Part shown: one piece after another, positions 1-7,983 of the stretch
Position numbering within the stretch: the stretch's first letter is position 1
Layout: every line of letters starts with the position of its first letter
Origin: Chloroflexaceae bacterium
Lineage (GTDB): Bacteria; Chloroflexota; Chloroflexia; Chloroflexales; Chloroflexaceae
Assembly: GCA_025057155.1 (NCBI GenBank)
Contig: JANWYD010000009.1
Span: 124,001 to 188,000, forward strand
Reading direction: 5' to 3'
Length of the DNA stretch: 64,000 nucleotides
Position numbers and translations under genes: made by a program
The notes under the pieces: generated by a model
The model's database searches: none
Seen by the model: only the letters and a program-made list of their open reading frames with translations
Told to the model about the DNA's origin: nothing

Positions 1-668
1 TGCCACTTCTCGTAACTCTTCAGGTCGGCGAAGGGTCCCGGAGCGTCGGGGTGCCAGAGAGCTACATCGGGGTAGAGGTCGGCATCGCGCACGGGCAGCC
101 GGCCCCGCAGCTCGGGCACGTAACGCTCGCCGATCAGGCAGAGCATGCGTTGCAGGTTCTCGGGGCTGTTGTTGACCCAGTACTGGTGCAGGCTGATGAA
201 GCTGTGCAGGTCGCGGAAGCGCCCGGGCAGGAACTTCAGGACCTTCGTCAGCCCCTTGACCATGGCAAGCTGACGCGACACCTCGCCATGGCCGTGCCTG
301 GGTTTGAGGGCCTGCATGATCCCGTGGTGGCCGCCTTCGGCGCTCTGATCGCCGAGGGTGAACTTACCCATGCGCGTCAGCCGCGCCAGGGCGGGGTTGC
401 TCATAATCACGGCGACCGGGCAGGAAGCCCCGGCCAGGATAGGCTCGAGCGGGCGCACATAGGCCTCGCCGAAAAGCATCGCGCCGAGCACAAAATCGGC
501 GCGGGCCACCTCGTCTTGCACCTCGGCGAGGCGGGCCGGATCGGCCAGATCCGCGCTGGTGTAGACATTGATGGCGACTGGCACGCCGTAGTCGCGCTGA
601 ATGGCGGCGGCAGCGGCCCGCAGCCCGACGGTGTAATTATCCTGGGTCGTGAGCACGACGATTCGCAT
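1..668 (-). CDS. bchH: Magnesium chelatase subunit H (BchH), N-terminal part, runs off the window
   Basis: This is the N-terminal ~222 residues of the large porphyrin-binding subunit that, with BchI and BchD, inserts Mg2+ into protoporphyrin IX, the first committed step to bacteriochlorophyll. The frame starts at an ATG (666-668) preceded by an AAGGAGG ribosome site and reads MRIVVLTTQDNY, then a stretch ending LWHPDAPGPFADLKSYEKW, which matches the BchH/ChlH N-terminal pattern. The gene continues beyond base 1, so the metal-chelating part is not visible. The homologous CobN of cobalamin synthesis is the main alternative; the LWHPDAP-FADLK segment favours BchH. If correct, the organism makes bacteriochlorophyll. 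Confidence 0.85.
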   Translation of the reverse strand, partial: MRIVVLTTQDNYTVGLRAAAAAIQRDYGVPVAINVYTSADLADPARLAEVQDEVARADFVLGAMLFGEAYVRPLEPILAGASCPVAVIMSNPALARLTRMGKFTLGDQSAEGGHHGIMQALKPRHGHGEVSRQLAMVKGLTKVLKFLPGRFRDLHSFISLHQYWVNNSPENLQRMLCLIGERYVPELRGRLPVRDADLYPDVALWHPDAPGPFADLKSYEKW

Positions 669-797
669 TGCTGCCTCCTTGCATGCGAAGCGAGGGCCGG
701 ATACCGGCGATCGTACACCCCTGCCGCGCCGCGTCGGGGGAGGGAATCTTCACGCCGGGTAAGGAAGGCGCAACCGCAACCGCGGGGCGGGGGCGCG

Positions 798-965
798 CCC
801 CGCATGGCATTACCGGTTCCGGGGGCGGTTGGGGGCGGCGCGCCTCGGATGGGGCGCCGGTTCCGGGGCCGCCGGGGGGCCGCGCCGCGCCTCGGATGGG
901 GCGCCGGTCCCGGGGCAGGCGGGGGGCGGCGGCCCGCCCCGGATGGGGTGCCGGTCCCGGGGCCG
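798..965. repeat. Tandem repeat, ~47-bp period, about 3.5 units
   Basis: The core CTCGGATGGGGCGCCGG recurs at about 844, 891 and 938 (the last as CCCGGATGGGGTGCCGG), with a more diverged unit near 798. Each unit also carries GGTTCCGGGG or GGTCCCGGGG. Unit spacing is 47 bp between the clear copies. Confidence 0.75.
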
Positions 966-967
966 AC

Positions 968-996
968 GTAGAGACGGCCCGGCGGGCCGTCTCTAC
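968..996. repeat. Perfect inverted repeat, 13-bp stem
   Basis: GTAGAGACGGCCC pairs exactly with GGGCCGTCTCTAC across a 3-base loop. There is no following T tract on either strand, so it is not a standard terminator. It may be a dispersed extragenic palindrome. Confidence 0.7.
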
Positions 997-1006
997 GGGT
1001 CGCCGC

Positions 1007-1101
1007 GGGGGGATGATTCGTCGGGATGGGCGCGCGTCGCCACGGGGCGGGTTCACCGGCACCGCCGGGGGGATCATCCGCCGGGATGGGCGCGCGTCGC
1101 C
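1007..1101. repeat. Direct repeat, two ~35-bp copies 60 bp apart
   Basis: The segment GGGGGGATGATTCGTCGGGA (from 1007) and its partner GGGGGGATCATCCGCCGGGA (from 1067) are both followed by TGGGCGCGCGTCGCC. The intervening 25 bp differ. Confidence 0.7.
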
Positions 1102-1163
1102 GAAGGGCCGCGGCGTGCCGCCCCGTAGATCGTCTTATACCCCTACGAGGTATTTTCGATCGC

Positions 1164-1191
1164 GTGTCACTCTTGTGCGGTATGGTATACT
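1164..1191 (+). promoter_or_regulatory. Possible sigma-70 promoter for trxB
   Basis: A TATACT -10 box (1186-1191) lies 16 bp after GTGTCA (1164-1169), a 4-of-6 match to TTGACA. It sits about 60 bp before the trxB start. The -10 is good and the -35 weak. Confidence 0.4.
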
Positions 1192-1250
1192 ATGCCTGTG
1201 CCATCCGCAGGGGGGTATGCTCCCCTGTGCGTTCGCGAGGAGGGTTTTGC

Positions 1251-2213
1251 ATGCACAACAAAGTTGTGATTATCGGCTCGGGTCCCGCGGGCCTGACCGC
1301 CGCCCTGTATGCCGCGCGCGCCAATCTGGAGCCGCTGGTGGTGCGCGGGTTGCAGCCCGGCGGCCTGATCGCCACCACCGCTGAAGTCGAGAATTATCCG
1401 GGCTTCGTCGAGGGCATCGGCGGCTTTGAACTCGCCGACAACATGGAGAAGCAGGCCGCCCGCTTCGGCGCCCGCTTTCTGGATACCCTGGTGACGCGGG
1501 TTGACGCCGGGCAGCGCCCCTTCGCCCTTACCACCGACGATGGCCAGCAGCTCACCGCCGATACCATCATCGTCTCCACCGGCGCCTCGCCGCGCAAGCT
1601 GGGCGTCCCCGGCGAGGAGCGCCTGGCCAACCGCGGCGTCAGCTACTGCGCCACCTGTGACGGCTTCTTCTTCCGCGGCAAGAAGGTGGTGGTGGTCGGC
1701 GGCGGCAATAGCGCCCTCGACGAGGGTCTGTTCCTCACCCGCTACGTCAGCGAGCTGATCATCGTCCACCGCCGCGACACGCTCCGCGCCGATGCCATCT
1801 TGCAGGAGCGCGCCTTCAGCAACGAGAAGATCCGCTTCGTCTGGAACAGCGTCGTCGAGGAGATCCTCGGCGAGGACCGCGTGACTGCCGTGCGCATCCG
1901 CAACCTGAAGACCGGCGAGACCAGCGAACTGGCCACCGATGGGGTCTTCCCCTACATCGGCCACGTGCCCAACACCAAGCTCTTCGAGGGCATTCTGACG
2001 CTGGACGAGGGGGGCTACATCGTCACCGACGGACGCCAGCGCACCAATGTGCCCGGCATTTTCGCCGCTGGCGACGTGGTGGACCACATCTACCGCCAGG
2101 CGATCACCGCCGCCGGCGAGGGCTGCAAGGCGGCCATGGAGGCCACCTGGTACCTGGCCGAGCAGGAGCACGCCGCCAAAAAGGCCGCCCAGGCCGAGAG
2201 CGTGTCATCGTAA
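1251..2213 (+). CDS. trxB: Thioredoxin reductase (FAD, NADPH, CATC active site)
   Basis: A 320-residue flavoprotein disulfide reductase expected to pass electrons from NADPH through FAD to thioredoxin in the cytoplasm. The start at the ATG at 1251 is supported by GAGGAGGG upstream and by the protein beginning MHNKVVIIGSGPAGLTAALY, the FAD dinucleotide fold. The redox pair CATCDG, the NADPH fold GGGNSA, the HRRDTLRA element typical of NADPH binding and the C-terminal GIFAAGDV FAD motif are all present and in the usual order. Length is normal for the low-molecular-weight bacterial family. Gly-Gly-Gly-Asn replaces the more common GGGDSA. The gene stands alone, divergent from bchH, and ends in a nested hairpin. 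Confidence 0.93.
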   Translation: MHNKVVIIGSGPAGLTAALYAARANLEPLVVRGLQPGGLIATTAEVENYPGFVEGIGGFELADNMEKQAARFGARFLDTLVTRVDAGQRPFALTTDDGQQLTADTIIVSTGASPRKLGVPGEERLANRGVSYCATCDGFFFRGKKVVVVGGGNSALDEGLFLTRYVSELIIVHRRDTLRADAILQERAFSNEKIRFVWNSVVEEILGEDRVTAVRIRNLKTGETSELATDGVFPYIGHVPNTKLFEGILTLDEGGYIVTDGRQRTNVPGIFAAGDVVDHIYRQAITAAGEGCKAAMEATWYLAEQEHAAKKAAQAESVSS

Positions 2214-2218
2214 CGAGT

Positions 2219-2287
2219 GGGGCAAGAGGATATTCAGGGGAGGGTCTGGGAGGGTTTCACCCTCCCAGGAAAACACCTTCTTGCCCC
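2219..2287 (+). terminator. Nested hairpin after trxB
   Basis: CTGGGAGGG (2246-2254) pairs with CCCTCCCAG (2260-2268), and an outer GGGGCAAGA (2219-2227) pairs with TCTTGCCCC (2279-2287). There is no strong T run, so it is a possible rather than canonical terminator. Confidence 0.45.
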
Positions 2288-2309
2288 TGATGAGGATTAA
2301 GAATTGAGT

Positions 2310-2457
2310 CCGGTATAGCCCGCGAAGGCGGGCTTCGCATCAGTAGCCCGCGGCTTCAGCCGCCGGGCTATCGGGTGAATACCGGTTTCTATTCTTCATC
2401 TTCATCAGCCGCCGGGCTATCGGGCGAATACCGGTTTCTATTCTTCATCTTTATCAG
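2310..2457. repeat. REP-like element with a 49-bp internal tandem duplication
   Basis: A stem-rich segment (TAGCCCGCGAAGGCGGGC, then GTAGCCCGCGGCTTCAGCC, then GAATACCGGTTTCTATTC) is followed by a second copy of its last ~49 bp starting at 2406. The same element recurs in reverse orientation at 33758-33833. It contains nested inverted repeats and no coding frame. Confidence 0.8.
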
Positions 2458-2465
2458 GGATCTAA

Positions 2466-2480
2466 GGAAACCCGGTTTCC
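2466..2480. repeat. Dispersed palindrome GGAAACC/GGTTTCC
   Basis: GGAAACCCGGTTTCC lies just past the nuoN stop. It belongs to the window-wide palindrome family whose fuller copies read GGGGAAACC-N-GGTTTCCCC. Confidence 0.7.
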
Positions 2481-2488
2481 CCAGCCCC

Positions 2489-4117
2489 CTACATCCCCGC
2501 CACGGTCTGCACCCGGCTGATCACCCCCAGAATGAGGTTCGGAAACAGGCCCACGACGATCAGCGGCACGACCGCTACCACCACCGCGGCCACGATGGCC
2601 GGCGGCGCCGACAGGGGCGTTTCGCTCGACGGCGGGGCGATGAACATGGCCTTGAGCAGCCGCAGGTAATAGTAGAGGCTGATCAGCGTGGTGATCACCG
2701 CCACCACCACCAACCAGCGCGCTCCACCCTGCCAGGCGGCCATGAAAACGTAGAACTTCGCAAAGAACCCTGCCAGCGGCGGGATGCCCGCCAGCGAGAG
2801 GATGCACAGCGTGAACAGAGCGGCCAGGCCCAGGTTCCGCCGCGCCAGGCCGTTGAGATCGGCGATCTCGTCGCCCCCGACGAGCAGGTTGATCGCTGCC
2901 AGCGCCCCGAAGGCCCCCAGATTGGTCAGGGTGTAGACCACCAGGTAGTACAGCAGCGCCGCCGCGCCCTGGTCGCGGTCGAAGGGCTGCGGCGCGGCCC
3001 AGGCCACCAGCGCCAGCAGCACGAAGCCGGCGTGGGCCACGCTCGACCAGGCCAGCAGGCGCTTGGCGTTCGTCTGCGGCAGGGCCGCCAGGTTGCCCAC
3101 CACTACCGTGAGCAGCGCCAGGAAGGCCGCCAGGCTGGTCCAGCCGCCCAGGTCGGCCAGGCTGGCCCCGCCGCTGAGCGCGGGGAAGGCCGTGGTCAGC
3201 AGGCGCAGGAGCAGGATAAAGCCGGCCGCTTTTGAGGCCGTGGAGATAAAGGCCGTGATCGGCGTGGGCGCGCCCTGGTAGACGTCAGGCGCCCAGCCGT
3301 GGAACGGCACCGCCGCCACTTTGTAGCCTACCCCGGCAATCACGAAGACCATCCCCAGCGTCAGCAGCCCCGAACCAGGGCCGGCGTCGCCGGCCAGTTG
3401 GGCGATGCGCGAAAACTGCGTCAGGTCATTCGCCGTCACATTGCCGGCCAGGGCGCTGGCGGCGTAGCCGTAGGCCAGGCTCATCCCGTAGAGCAGGATG
3501 CCCGACGACATGGCCCCGAAGAGGAAGTACTTCATCCCCGCCTCGGACGAGCGCGCGTCGTTGCGGAAGTAGCCCGCCAGAATGTACAGCGGGATGCTCG
3601 TCAGTTCCACTGCCAGATAGGCCATGATGAACTCGGTGGCCCCGGCCATCAGGCACATGCCCAGGGTCGAGAAGAGGATCAGGGCGTAGAACTCGGCCGG
3701 ATGGGCGCTCGGACGGTAGTCCAGGCACAGCAGGCTGGCGATGAAGGCCGCGCCGATGAAGGTCAGCCGGGCGATCATTGTCAAGTGGTCGGTGGCGAAG
3801 GCGCCGGTGATTGGCTCGCCGCCGGGGCCGCCGCTCTGCAGATTGCGCAGAATGGTGAGCAGCCAGTCGAGCGCCGCGTTGCCGATCGGCCCCTGCGGGG
3901 CGCGGGTGCCGGGCACATAGGCGCTCTGCAACAGGGCGATGACGAACACCAGCCCCAGCCCGATCGCCGTCAGCGAGGCCGAGGAGCGCACCCGTTCCAG
4001 TTGCGCCTCGGGCGTGCGGCCCCATTTCTCGAAGATGTCCGAGCCGAGCACCAGCAGCGCCAGCACCAGCAGCAGGATCTCCGGCAGCAGCCGCGGGATG
4101 TCGGTGATCTGAAACAC
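2489..4117 (-). CDS. nuoN: NADH-quinone oxidoreductase subunit N (NuoN)
   Basis: A 542-residue polytopic antiporter-like subunit of the complex I membrane arm, thought to take part in proton translocation. The start is a GTG (4115-4117) with AAGGAG eight bases upstream; the protein then reads [17 protein letters not shown]. Family landmarks are the glutamate in [15 protein letters not shown], the lysine in [16 protein letters not shown] and the second lysine in STASKAAGF. Length is slightly above the usual ~480-500. It is the last gene of the nuo cluster and is separated from nuoM by a tandem repeat array, so it may be less strongly coupled to the upstream genes. Confidence 0.95.
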   Translation of the reverse strand: MFQITDIPRLLPEILLLVLALLVLGSDIFEKWGRTPEAQLERVRSSASLTAIGLGLVFVIALLQSAYVPGTRAPQGPIGNAALDWLLTILRNLQSGGPGGEPITGAFATDHLTMIARLTFIGAAFIASLLCLDYRPSAHPAEFYALILFSTLGMCLMAGATEFIMAYLAVELTSIPLYILAGYFRNDARSSEAGMKYFLFGAMSSGILLYGMSLAYGYAASALAGNVTANDLTQFSRIAQLAGDAGPGSGLLTLGMVFVIAGVGYKVAAVPFHGWAPDVYQGAPTPITAFISTASKAAGFILLLRLLTTAFPALSGGASLADLGGWTSLAAFLALLTVVVGNLAALPQTNAKRLLAWSSVAHAGFVLLALVAWAAPQPFDRDQGAAALLYYLVVYTLTNLGAFGALAAINLLVGGDEIADLNGLARRNLGLAALFTLCILSLAGIPPLAGFFAKFYVFMAAWQGGARWLVVVAVITTLISLYYYLRLLKAMFIAPPSSETPLSAPPAIVAAVVVAVVPLIVVGLFPNLILGVISRVQTVAGM

Positions 4118-4147
4118 CGGTCACTCCTTAGGATAACCTCTGCGCGA

Positions 4148-4410
4148 AGTTCTGGGAGGGCGCGGCCCTCCCCGCGGAACGCTCGCGCCCTGGTCGTGTG
4201 GAGGAGGGCGGGGAAACCAGGTTTCCACACGCCCCTGCCTGCCGGGAGGGCGCGACCCTCCCGGGAACGCTTGTGCCCTGGTCATCAGGGGGCGGGTGGG
4301 GAAACCAGGTTTCCACACGCCCCTGCCTGCCGGGAGGGCGCGACCCTCCCGGGAACGCTTGTGCCCTGGTCATCAGGGGGCGGGTGGGGAAACCGGGTTT
4401 CCCCACGCCT
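4148..4410. repeat. 88-bp tandem repeat between nuoM and nuoN
   Basis: The palindrome GGGGAAACCAGGTTTCC starts at 4210, 4298 and 4386, exactly 88 bp apart. The intervening sequence, including CTGCCTGCCGGGAGGGCGCG and AACGCTTGTGCCCTGG, is essentially identical in the two full units. A diverged half-unit precedes them from about 4148. The third palindrome is the fullest (GGGGAAACCGGGTTTCCCC). There are no variable spacers, so this is not a CRISPR array. Confidence 0.9.
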
Positions 4411-4495
4411 CTGCCCGTCGCGGTAGCGCATCCCAGAGGGTTGCGCGCAGCGCTCCCGGAGCGGCATCGAACACCCAGGCTATCCGGACAGACGC

Positions 4496-6007
4496 CTATC
4501 GCCCCGCCACCACCACCCCGCTGAGCTGGGCCACCACCGGCTGCACCCCGGTGTTGATCAGCTCGGTGAGGATGGCCGGGTAGATGCCCACCACCACCAG
4601 GATCACCGCCAGGATGATCGCGCCGGTACGCTCCTGCCAGGTAAGCGCGGGCAGCTTGAAGAACTCGGGGTTCTTCACCTCCCCATCGAAGGTGGCCCAG
4701 ACCGCGCGGAGAATGTAGGCCCCGGTGACGGGGATGGAGATGGCGGCGATCACCGCAATCAGCGGGTAGCGTTCCCACACGCCCAGGAAGATGGTGAACT
4801 CGGCCCAGAAGCCGGCCAGCCCGGGCATACCCATGGACGACAGGCCGCCGAGGATGAACATCCACGCCGCGAAGGGCATCACCTTGCGCAGGCCGCCGAG
4901 TTCGGGCAACTGGCGCGTGTGGGTGCGATCATAGATCATGCGCCCGACGACTGCAAAGAACAGTGCCGTCATAATGCCATGGGCGAACATCTGCAACACC
5001 GCACCGGTCATCGCCAGTTGGGTGGCAGCGGCCAGCCCCATCAGCACCAGGCCCATGTGGCTCACTGACGAGTAGCCGATAATAAACTTGGCGTCGCGCT
5101 GGGCCATGGCAATCGTCGCCCCGTACACGACGTTGAAGATGGTCAGCACGGCAATCACCGGCAGCCAGAGGTTCGCCCCCACCGGCATCAGCCACATCGC
5201 CGCCCGAATACAGCCATAGGCCCCTAGCTTCATTAGCACGCCGGCGTGGAGCATGCTCACCGCTGTGGGCGCCGCCACGTGTCCGGTCGGACTCCAGGTG
5301 TGGAAGGGGAACATGCCCGCCAGCACGCCGAAGCCCACGAACATCGGCAGGAAGAAGATGCGCTGCAGGTCGCCCGCCAGGGTCACGCTGCGCGACAGCA
5401 CCAGCATATCGAAGGTGCGCAGTCCCGAGCCGAAGTACAGCCCCAGCATGCCGATGATCGCCAGCGCGCTCCCAGCCATGAGGAACAGGGTAAGCTTCAT
5501 CGCCCCGTACTCTTTGCGCGTGCTGCCCCAGACGCCGATCAGCAAATACATCGGCAGCACGGCCAGTTCGTAGAAGACGAAGAAGAGAAACAGGTCGAGG
5601 GCGACAAACACTCCGTACACCCCGGTGGTCAGCAACAGCAGCAGCACCCAGTACTCTTTGACCCGCTCCTCGATGTTCCAACTCATCAGCGCGCCGGTGA
5701 AGATTACCACGCCGTTGAGCACCAGCATTGGCAGGCTGATCCCGTCTACGCCAAGCAGATAGGAGATGCCGAGCTGGGGGATCCACTCCAGCCGCTCGAT
5801 GAACTGGAAGCCGCCCCGGATCGGATCGTAGGCCAGCCAGACCAGCAGGGAGAGCACCAGCGAGATCAGCGCGAAGATCGCCCCGGTCCAGCGCATGGCC
5901 TCGGCCTGGCGATTGGGGATGAGGGCGATGATCGCGGCGGGCGCGACCGTGCTGAGCCAGATCAGGCTCAACCAGGGGATGGTGGTCGGAAGCGTGAACA
6001 GGCCCAT
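4496..6007 (-). CDS. nuoM: NADH-quinone oxidoreductase subunit M, second copy (NuoM)
   Basis: A 503-residue antiporter-like membrane subunit. I take the ATG at 6005-6007 (MGLFTLPTTIPWLS); a TTG four codons upstream is possible, and neither has a clear ribosome site. The key residues of the family are visible: glutamate in FFVFYELAVLPMY, lysine in VLMKLGAYGCIR, FPFHTWSPTGH, and a second lysine in RDAKFIIGYSSVSHMG. It follows another nuoM gene after ~60 bp, and the two proteins are clearly diverged. Together with NuoL and NuoN they give four antiporter-like subunits where most complexes have three. Its length fits NuoM (about 500 residues). Confidence 0.95.
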   Translation of the reverse strand: MGLFTLPTTIPWLSLIWLSTVAPAAIIALIPNRQAEAMRWTGAIFALISLVLSLLVWLAYDPIRGGFQFIERLEWIPQLGISYLLGVDGISLPMLVLNGVVIFTGALMSWNIEERVKEYWVLLLLLTTGVYGVFVALDLFLFFVFYELAVLPMYLLIGVWGSTRKEYGAMKLTLFLMAGSALAIIGMLGLYFGSGLRTFDMLVLSRSVTLAGDLQRIFFLPMFVGFGVLAGMFPFHTWSPTGHVAAPTAVSMLHAGVLMKLGAYGCIRAAMWLMPVGANLWLPVIAVLTIFNVVYGATIAMAQRDAKFIIGYSSVSHMGLVLMGLAAATQLAMTGAVLQMFAHGIMTALFFAVVGRMIYDRTHTRQLPELGGLRKVMPFAAWMFILGGLSSMGMPGLAGFWAEFTIFLGVWERYPLIAVIAAISIPVTGAYILRAVWATFDGEVKNPEFFKLPALTWQERTGAIILAVILVVVGIYPAILTELINTGVQPVVAQLSGVVVAGR

Positions 6008-6065
6008 ACGTGCTTTCAAGGGAGCGCGCGCTCCCGCTATGGGCGCGGTGCGCCCGCAAATACGG

Positions 6066-7733
6066 TCAACTCAGCGCCCGCTGAAACACGGCGACGAGCT
6101 GGGTGGCGGTGGTGTTTGCCAGGTTCATCAGCGGCCCGGGATAGACGCCGATCAGCAGCATGAGCGCCAGCAGCGGCAGCATCGTCCAGAACTCGGCCGG
6201 CCGCAGGTCGGCCAGGCCCTTCCAGCGTTCGTTGAGCGGCCCCAGGAAGAGGCGCTGGAACATCAACAGCAGCGCCAGGGCGGTGACGATCAGCCCGATG
6301 GTCGCCAGGGCGGTGAAGAGCGGCAGAGTCGCCCAGGCCCCGCGGAAGATGAAGAACTCCCCCACGAAGCCGGCCAGCCCCGGCAGGCCCAGGTTGGCGA
6401 ACATGGCCGTGCCCATCACCCCGGCGAAGGTGGGGGCGATCACCCGCAGCCCGCCGAAGTCGTTGAGACTCCAGGTGTCCGTCCGCGCGTGCAGGGCACC
6501 GGCGAGGTAGAACAGGGCCGCCGTGGAGAGGCCGTGGGCCACCAGTTGCACCATCACGCCGTTGAGGGCGATGGCCCGGCTGTCCTGGGCAGCCCCGCCG
6601 GGCAGCGCGGCGGCGGCGGCGATGCCGAGCATTACGTAGCCCATATGGTTGATCGAGGTGTAGGCGATCAGCCGCTTGATGTCGCCGCCCACGTTGGCCA
6701 GGGCGCCGAACGCGCCAGCGACGATCCCCACCAGGGCCAGGGCGCCCATCACCGGCGCGAAGTACTGACTGGCATCCGGCACGAAGGGCAGCATGATCCG
6801 CAGCATGCCATAGGCCCCCATCTTGCTCATCACCGCGCTGAGGAGGATGCTGCCGGCCACCGGGGCCTCGGCGTAGGCGTCGGGCAGCCAGGTGTGGAAG
6901 GGCCACACCGCCAGTTTGATGGCGAAGGCGATGAAGATCGCCCAGAAGGCGATGCTGGTGTAGAGCAGCGGGTAGCGTCCCAGCACGTTCGCCACGCCGA
7001 GTCGCTCCATGTAGGCGAAGAGGATGTCGCGGAACGTGCCCGTCACCCCCTCCACCGGCAGGCCCAGGCCCAGCCGCCCCAGAGCGATCAGGTCGAAGGT
7101 GGGGAGGCCCGCCTGCCGCACCGACAGGTAGATGACCTGAAAGAGCAGCAGCATGCCGATCGAGCCGGCCATAGTGTAAACAAAAAACTTGAAGGCGGCG
7201 TAGCGCCGGTTCTCGCGCCCCCAGAGCTGAATGAGGAAGTAAGCCGGAACCAGGCTGAACTCCCAGAAGATGAAGAAGAAGAAGAAGTCCAGGGCCACGA
7301 AGAAGCCCAGCATCGCCGCCTGGAGCAGCAGCAGCAGGGCGTAGTGGGCCTTCACCCGGTCGGTGAGCCGCCAGGAGGCCAGCATGGCCACCGGGGCGAT
7401 CGCCGTCGTCAGCAGCACCAGGGGCAGGCTCAGCCCATCCACCCCCAGGAAGTAGTCCACGCGGACGGCCTGGATCCAGGGGATCTTCTCCACCAGTTGC
7501 ACCGCGCCCTGGCCCCCGGCGCTGGCCGTTGGGTCAAAGCGCGACCAGACCACCAGGGCGATGGCCAGGGGCACGCCCGTCCACGCCGTGGCCCCCAGGC
7601 GCGCGATCCGGTCGTCCAGGCGCAACGCAGCAGCCAGCCCCACCAGCAGGATGCCCGCCAGCGGCGAGAGGACCAGCAGCGTCAGCCAGGGCACGCCATC
7701 GGGTGAAGGGATCAAGTATGCGGGCAGATCCAT
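6066..7733 (-). CDS. nuoM: NADH-quinone oxidoreductase subunit M, first copy (NuoM)
   Basis: A 555-residue antiporter-like subunit starting at the ATG at 7731-7733 with CAGGAA upstream. Landmarks are FIFWEFSLVPAYFLI (conserved glutamate), KLAVWPFHTWLPDAYAEAP, SKMGAYGML (lysine) and GDIKRLIAYTSINHMGYV (lysine). It is about 50 residues longer than the second NuoM; the N-terminal third carries an added loop around FDPTASAGGQGAVQLVEK. The gene upstream is not nuoL, as would be usual, but an inserted DNA methyltransferase plus a short remnant, so its transcription probably depends on readthrough across ~1.8 kb of foreign-looking DNA. Confidence 0.95.
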   Translation of the reverse strand: MDLPAYLIPSPDGVPWLTLLVLSPLAGILLVGLAAALRLDDRIARLGATAWTGVPLAIALVVWSRFDPTASAGGQGAVQLVEKIPWIQAVRVDYFLGVDGLSLPLVLLTTAIAPVAMLASWRLTDRVKAHYALLLLLQAAMLGFFVALDFFFFFIFWEFSLVPAYFLIQLWGRENRRYAAFKFFVYTMAGSIGMLLLFQVIYLSVRQAGLPTFDLIALGRLGLGLPVEGVTGTFRDILFAYMERLGVANVLGRYPLLYTSIAFWAIFIAFAIKLAVWPFHTWLPDAYAEAPVAGSILLSAVMSKMGAYGMLRIMLPFVPDASQYFAPVMGALALVGIVAGAFGALANVGGDIKRLIAYTSINHMGYVMLGIAAAAALPGGAAQDSRAIALNGVMVQLVAHGLSTAALFYLAGALHARTDTWSLNDFGGLRVIAPTFAGVMGTAMFANLGLPGLAGFVGEFFIFRGAWATLPLFTALATIGLIVTALALLLMFQRLFLGPLNERWKGLADLRPAEFWTMLPLLALMLLIGVYPGPLMNLANTTATQLVAVFQRALS

Positions 7734-7759
7734 AGATGCGTTCCTGAGGTGAAAATCAG

Positions 7760-7912
7760 CTAATCTTCCACTGGCAGCTTACGATACTGCTGCAAATCTT
7801 CTACGGAGAAATTATCGGGCGGAACAAGACGGCAATGCTTTTCTCGCATTGCAAGAATACCGGGCGTGCTGTCTGGCACTTTTGTCTCGGCCAGCAGTTC
7901 ATTAATATTCTC
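7760..7912 (-). pseudogene. Short coding remnant downstream of the methyltransferase
   Basis: An open frame of 50 codons follows a TGA at 7913-7915. It reads ENINELLAETKVPDSTPG, then ILAMREKHCRLVPPDNFSV, then EDLQQYRKLPVED and a stop. Composition looks like a real hydrophilic protein C-terminus and, as in the neighbouring methyltransferase, is AT-richer than the nuo genes. The only ATG in frame (7847-7849) would give 29 residues; an ATT at 7904-7906 would give 48. I do not recognise the family. It may be the 3' end of a partner gene, such as a restriction endonuclease or antitoxin, lost after insertion, or a tiny intact gene. Confidence 0.45.
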
Positions 7913-7983
7913 TCACACTGCAATTGGCCAGAGATATGGCGAAAACAGGTTCACTCACACCCGTTAAACCGCCTGTTTTTACG

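Larger units (their letters stand above)
669..1163. other. Non-coding GC-rich spacer between divergent bchH and trxB
   Basis: No convincing gene. The stretch holds a tandem array of ~47-bp units, a perfect 13-bp-stem hairpin and a 60-bp-spaced direct repeat, listed separately. Open frames here are low-complexity Pro/Gly/Arg translations of the repeats. Confidence 0.6.

Noticed and set aside
1-668. CobN (cobaltochelatase) instead of BchH
   Set aside because: The N-terminal sequence, especially LWHPDAPGPFADLK, fits the magnesium chelatase branch better, though the fragment is short.
798-965. Possible repeat protein gene in the 47-bp array
   Set aside because: 47 is not a multiple of three, so the frame shifts at every unit; no consistent product.
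4148-4410. Possible CRISPR array
   Set aside because: Units are 88 bp with identical intervening sequence, so there are no spacers, and no cas genes are nearby.
5895-7706. A 603-codon open frame on the plus strand opposite nuoM
   Set aside because: It is a mirror of the strong codon bias of the nuoM genes; its product is an implausible His/Gln/Arg/Gly-rich string without domains. The same holds for the long plus-strand frames opposite nuoN, nuoL and nuoH.
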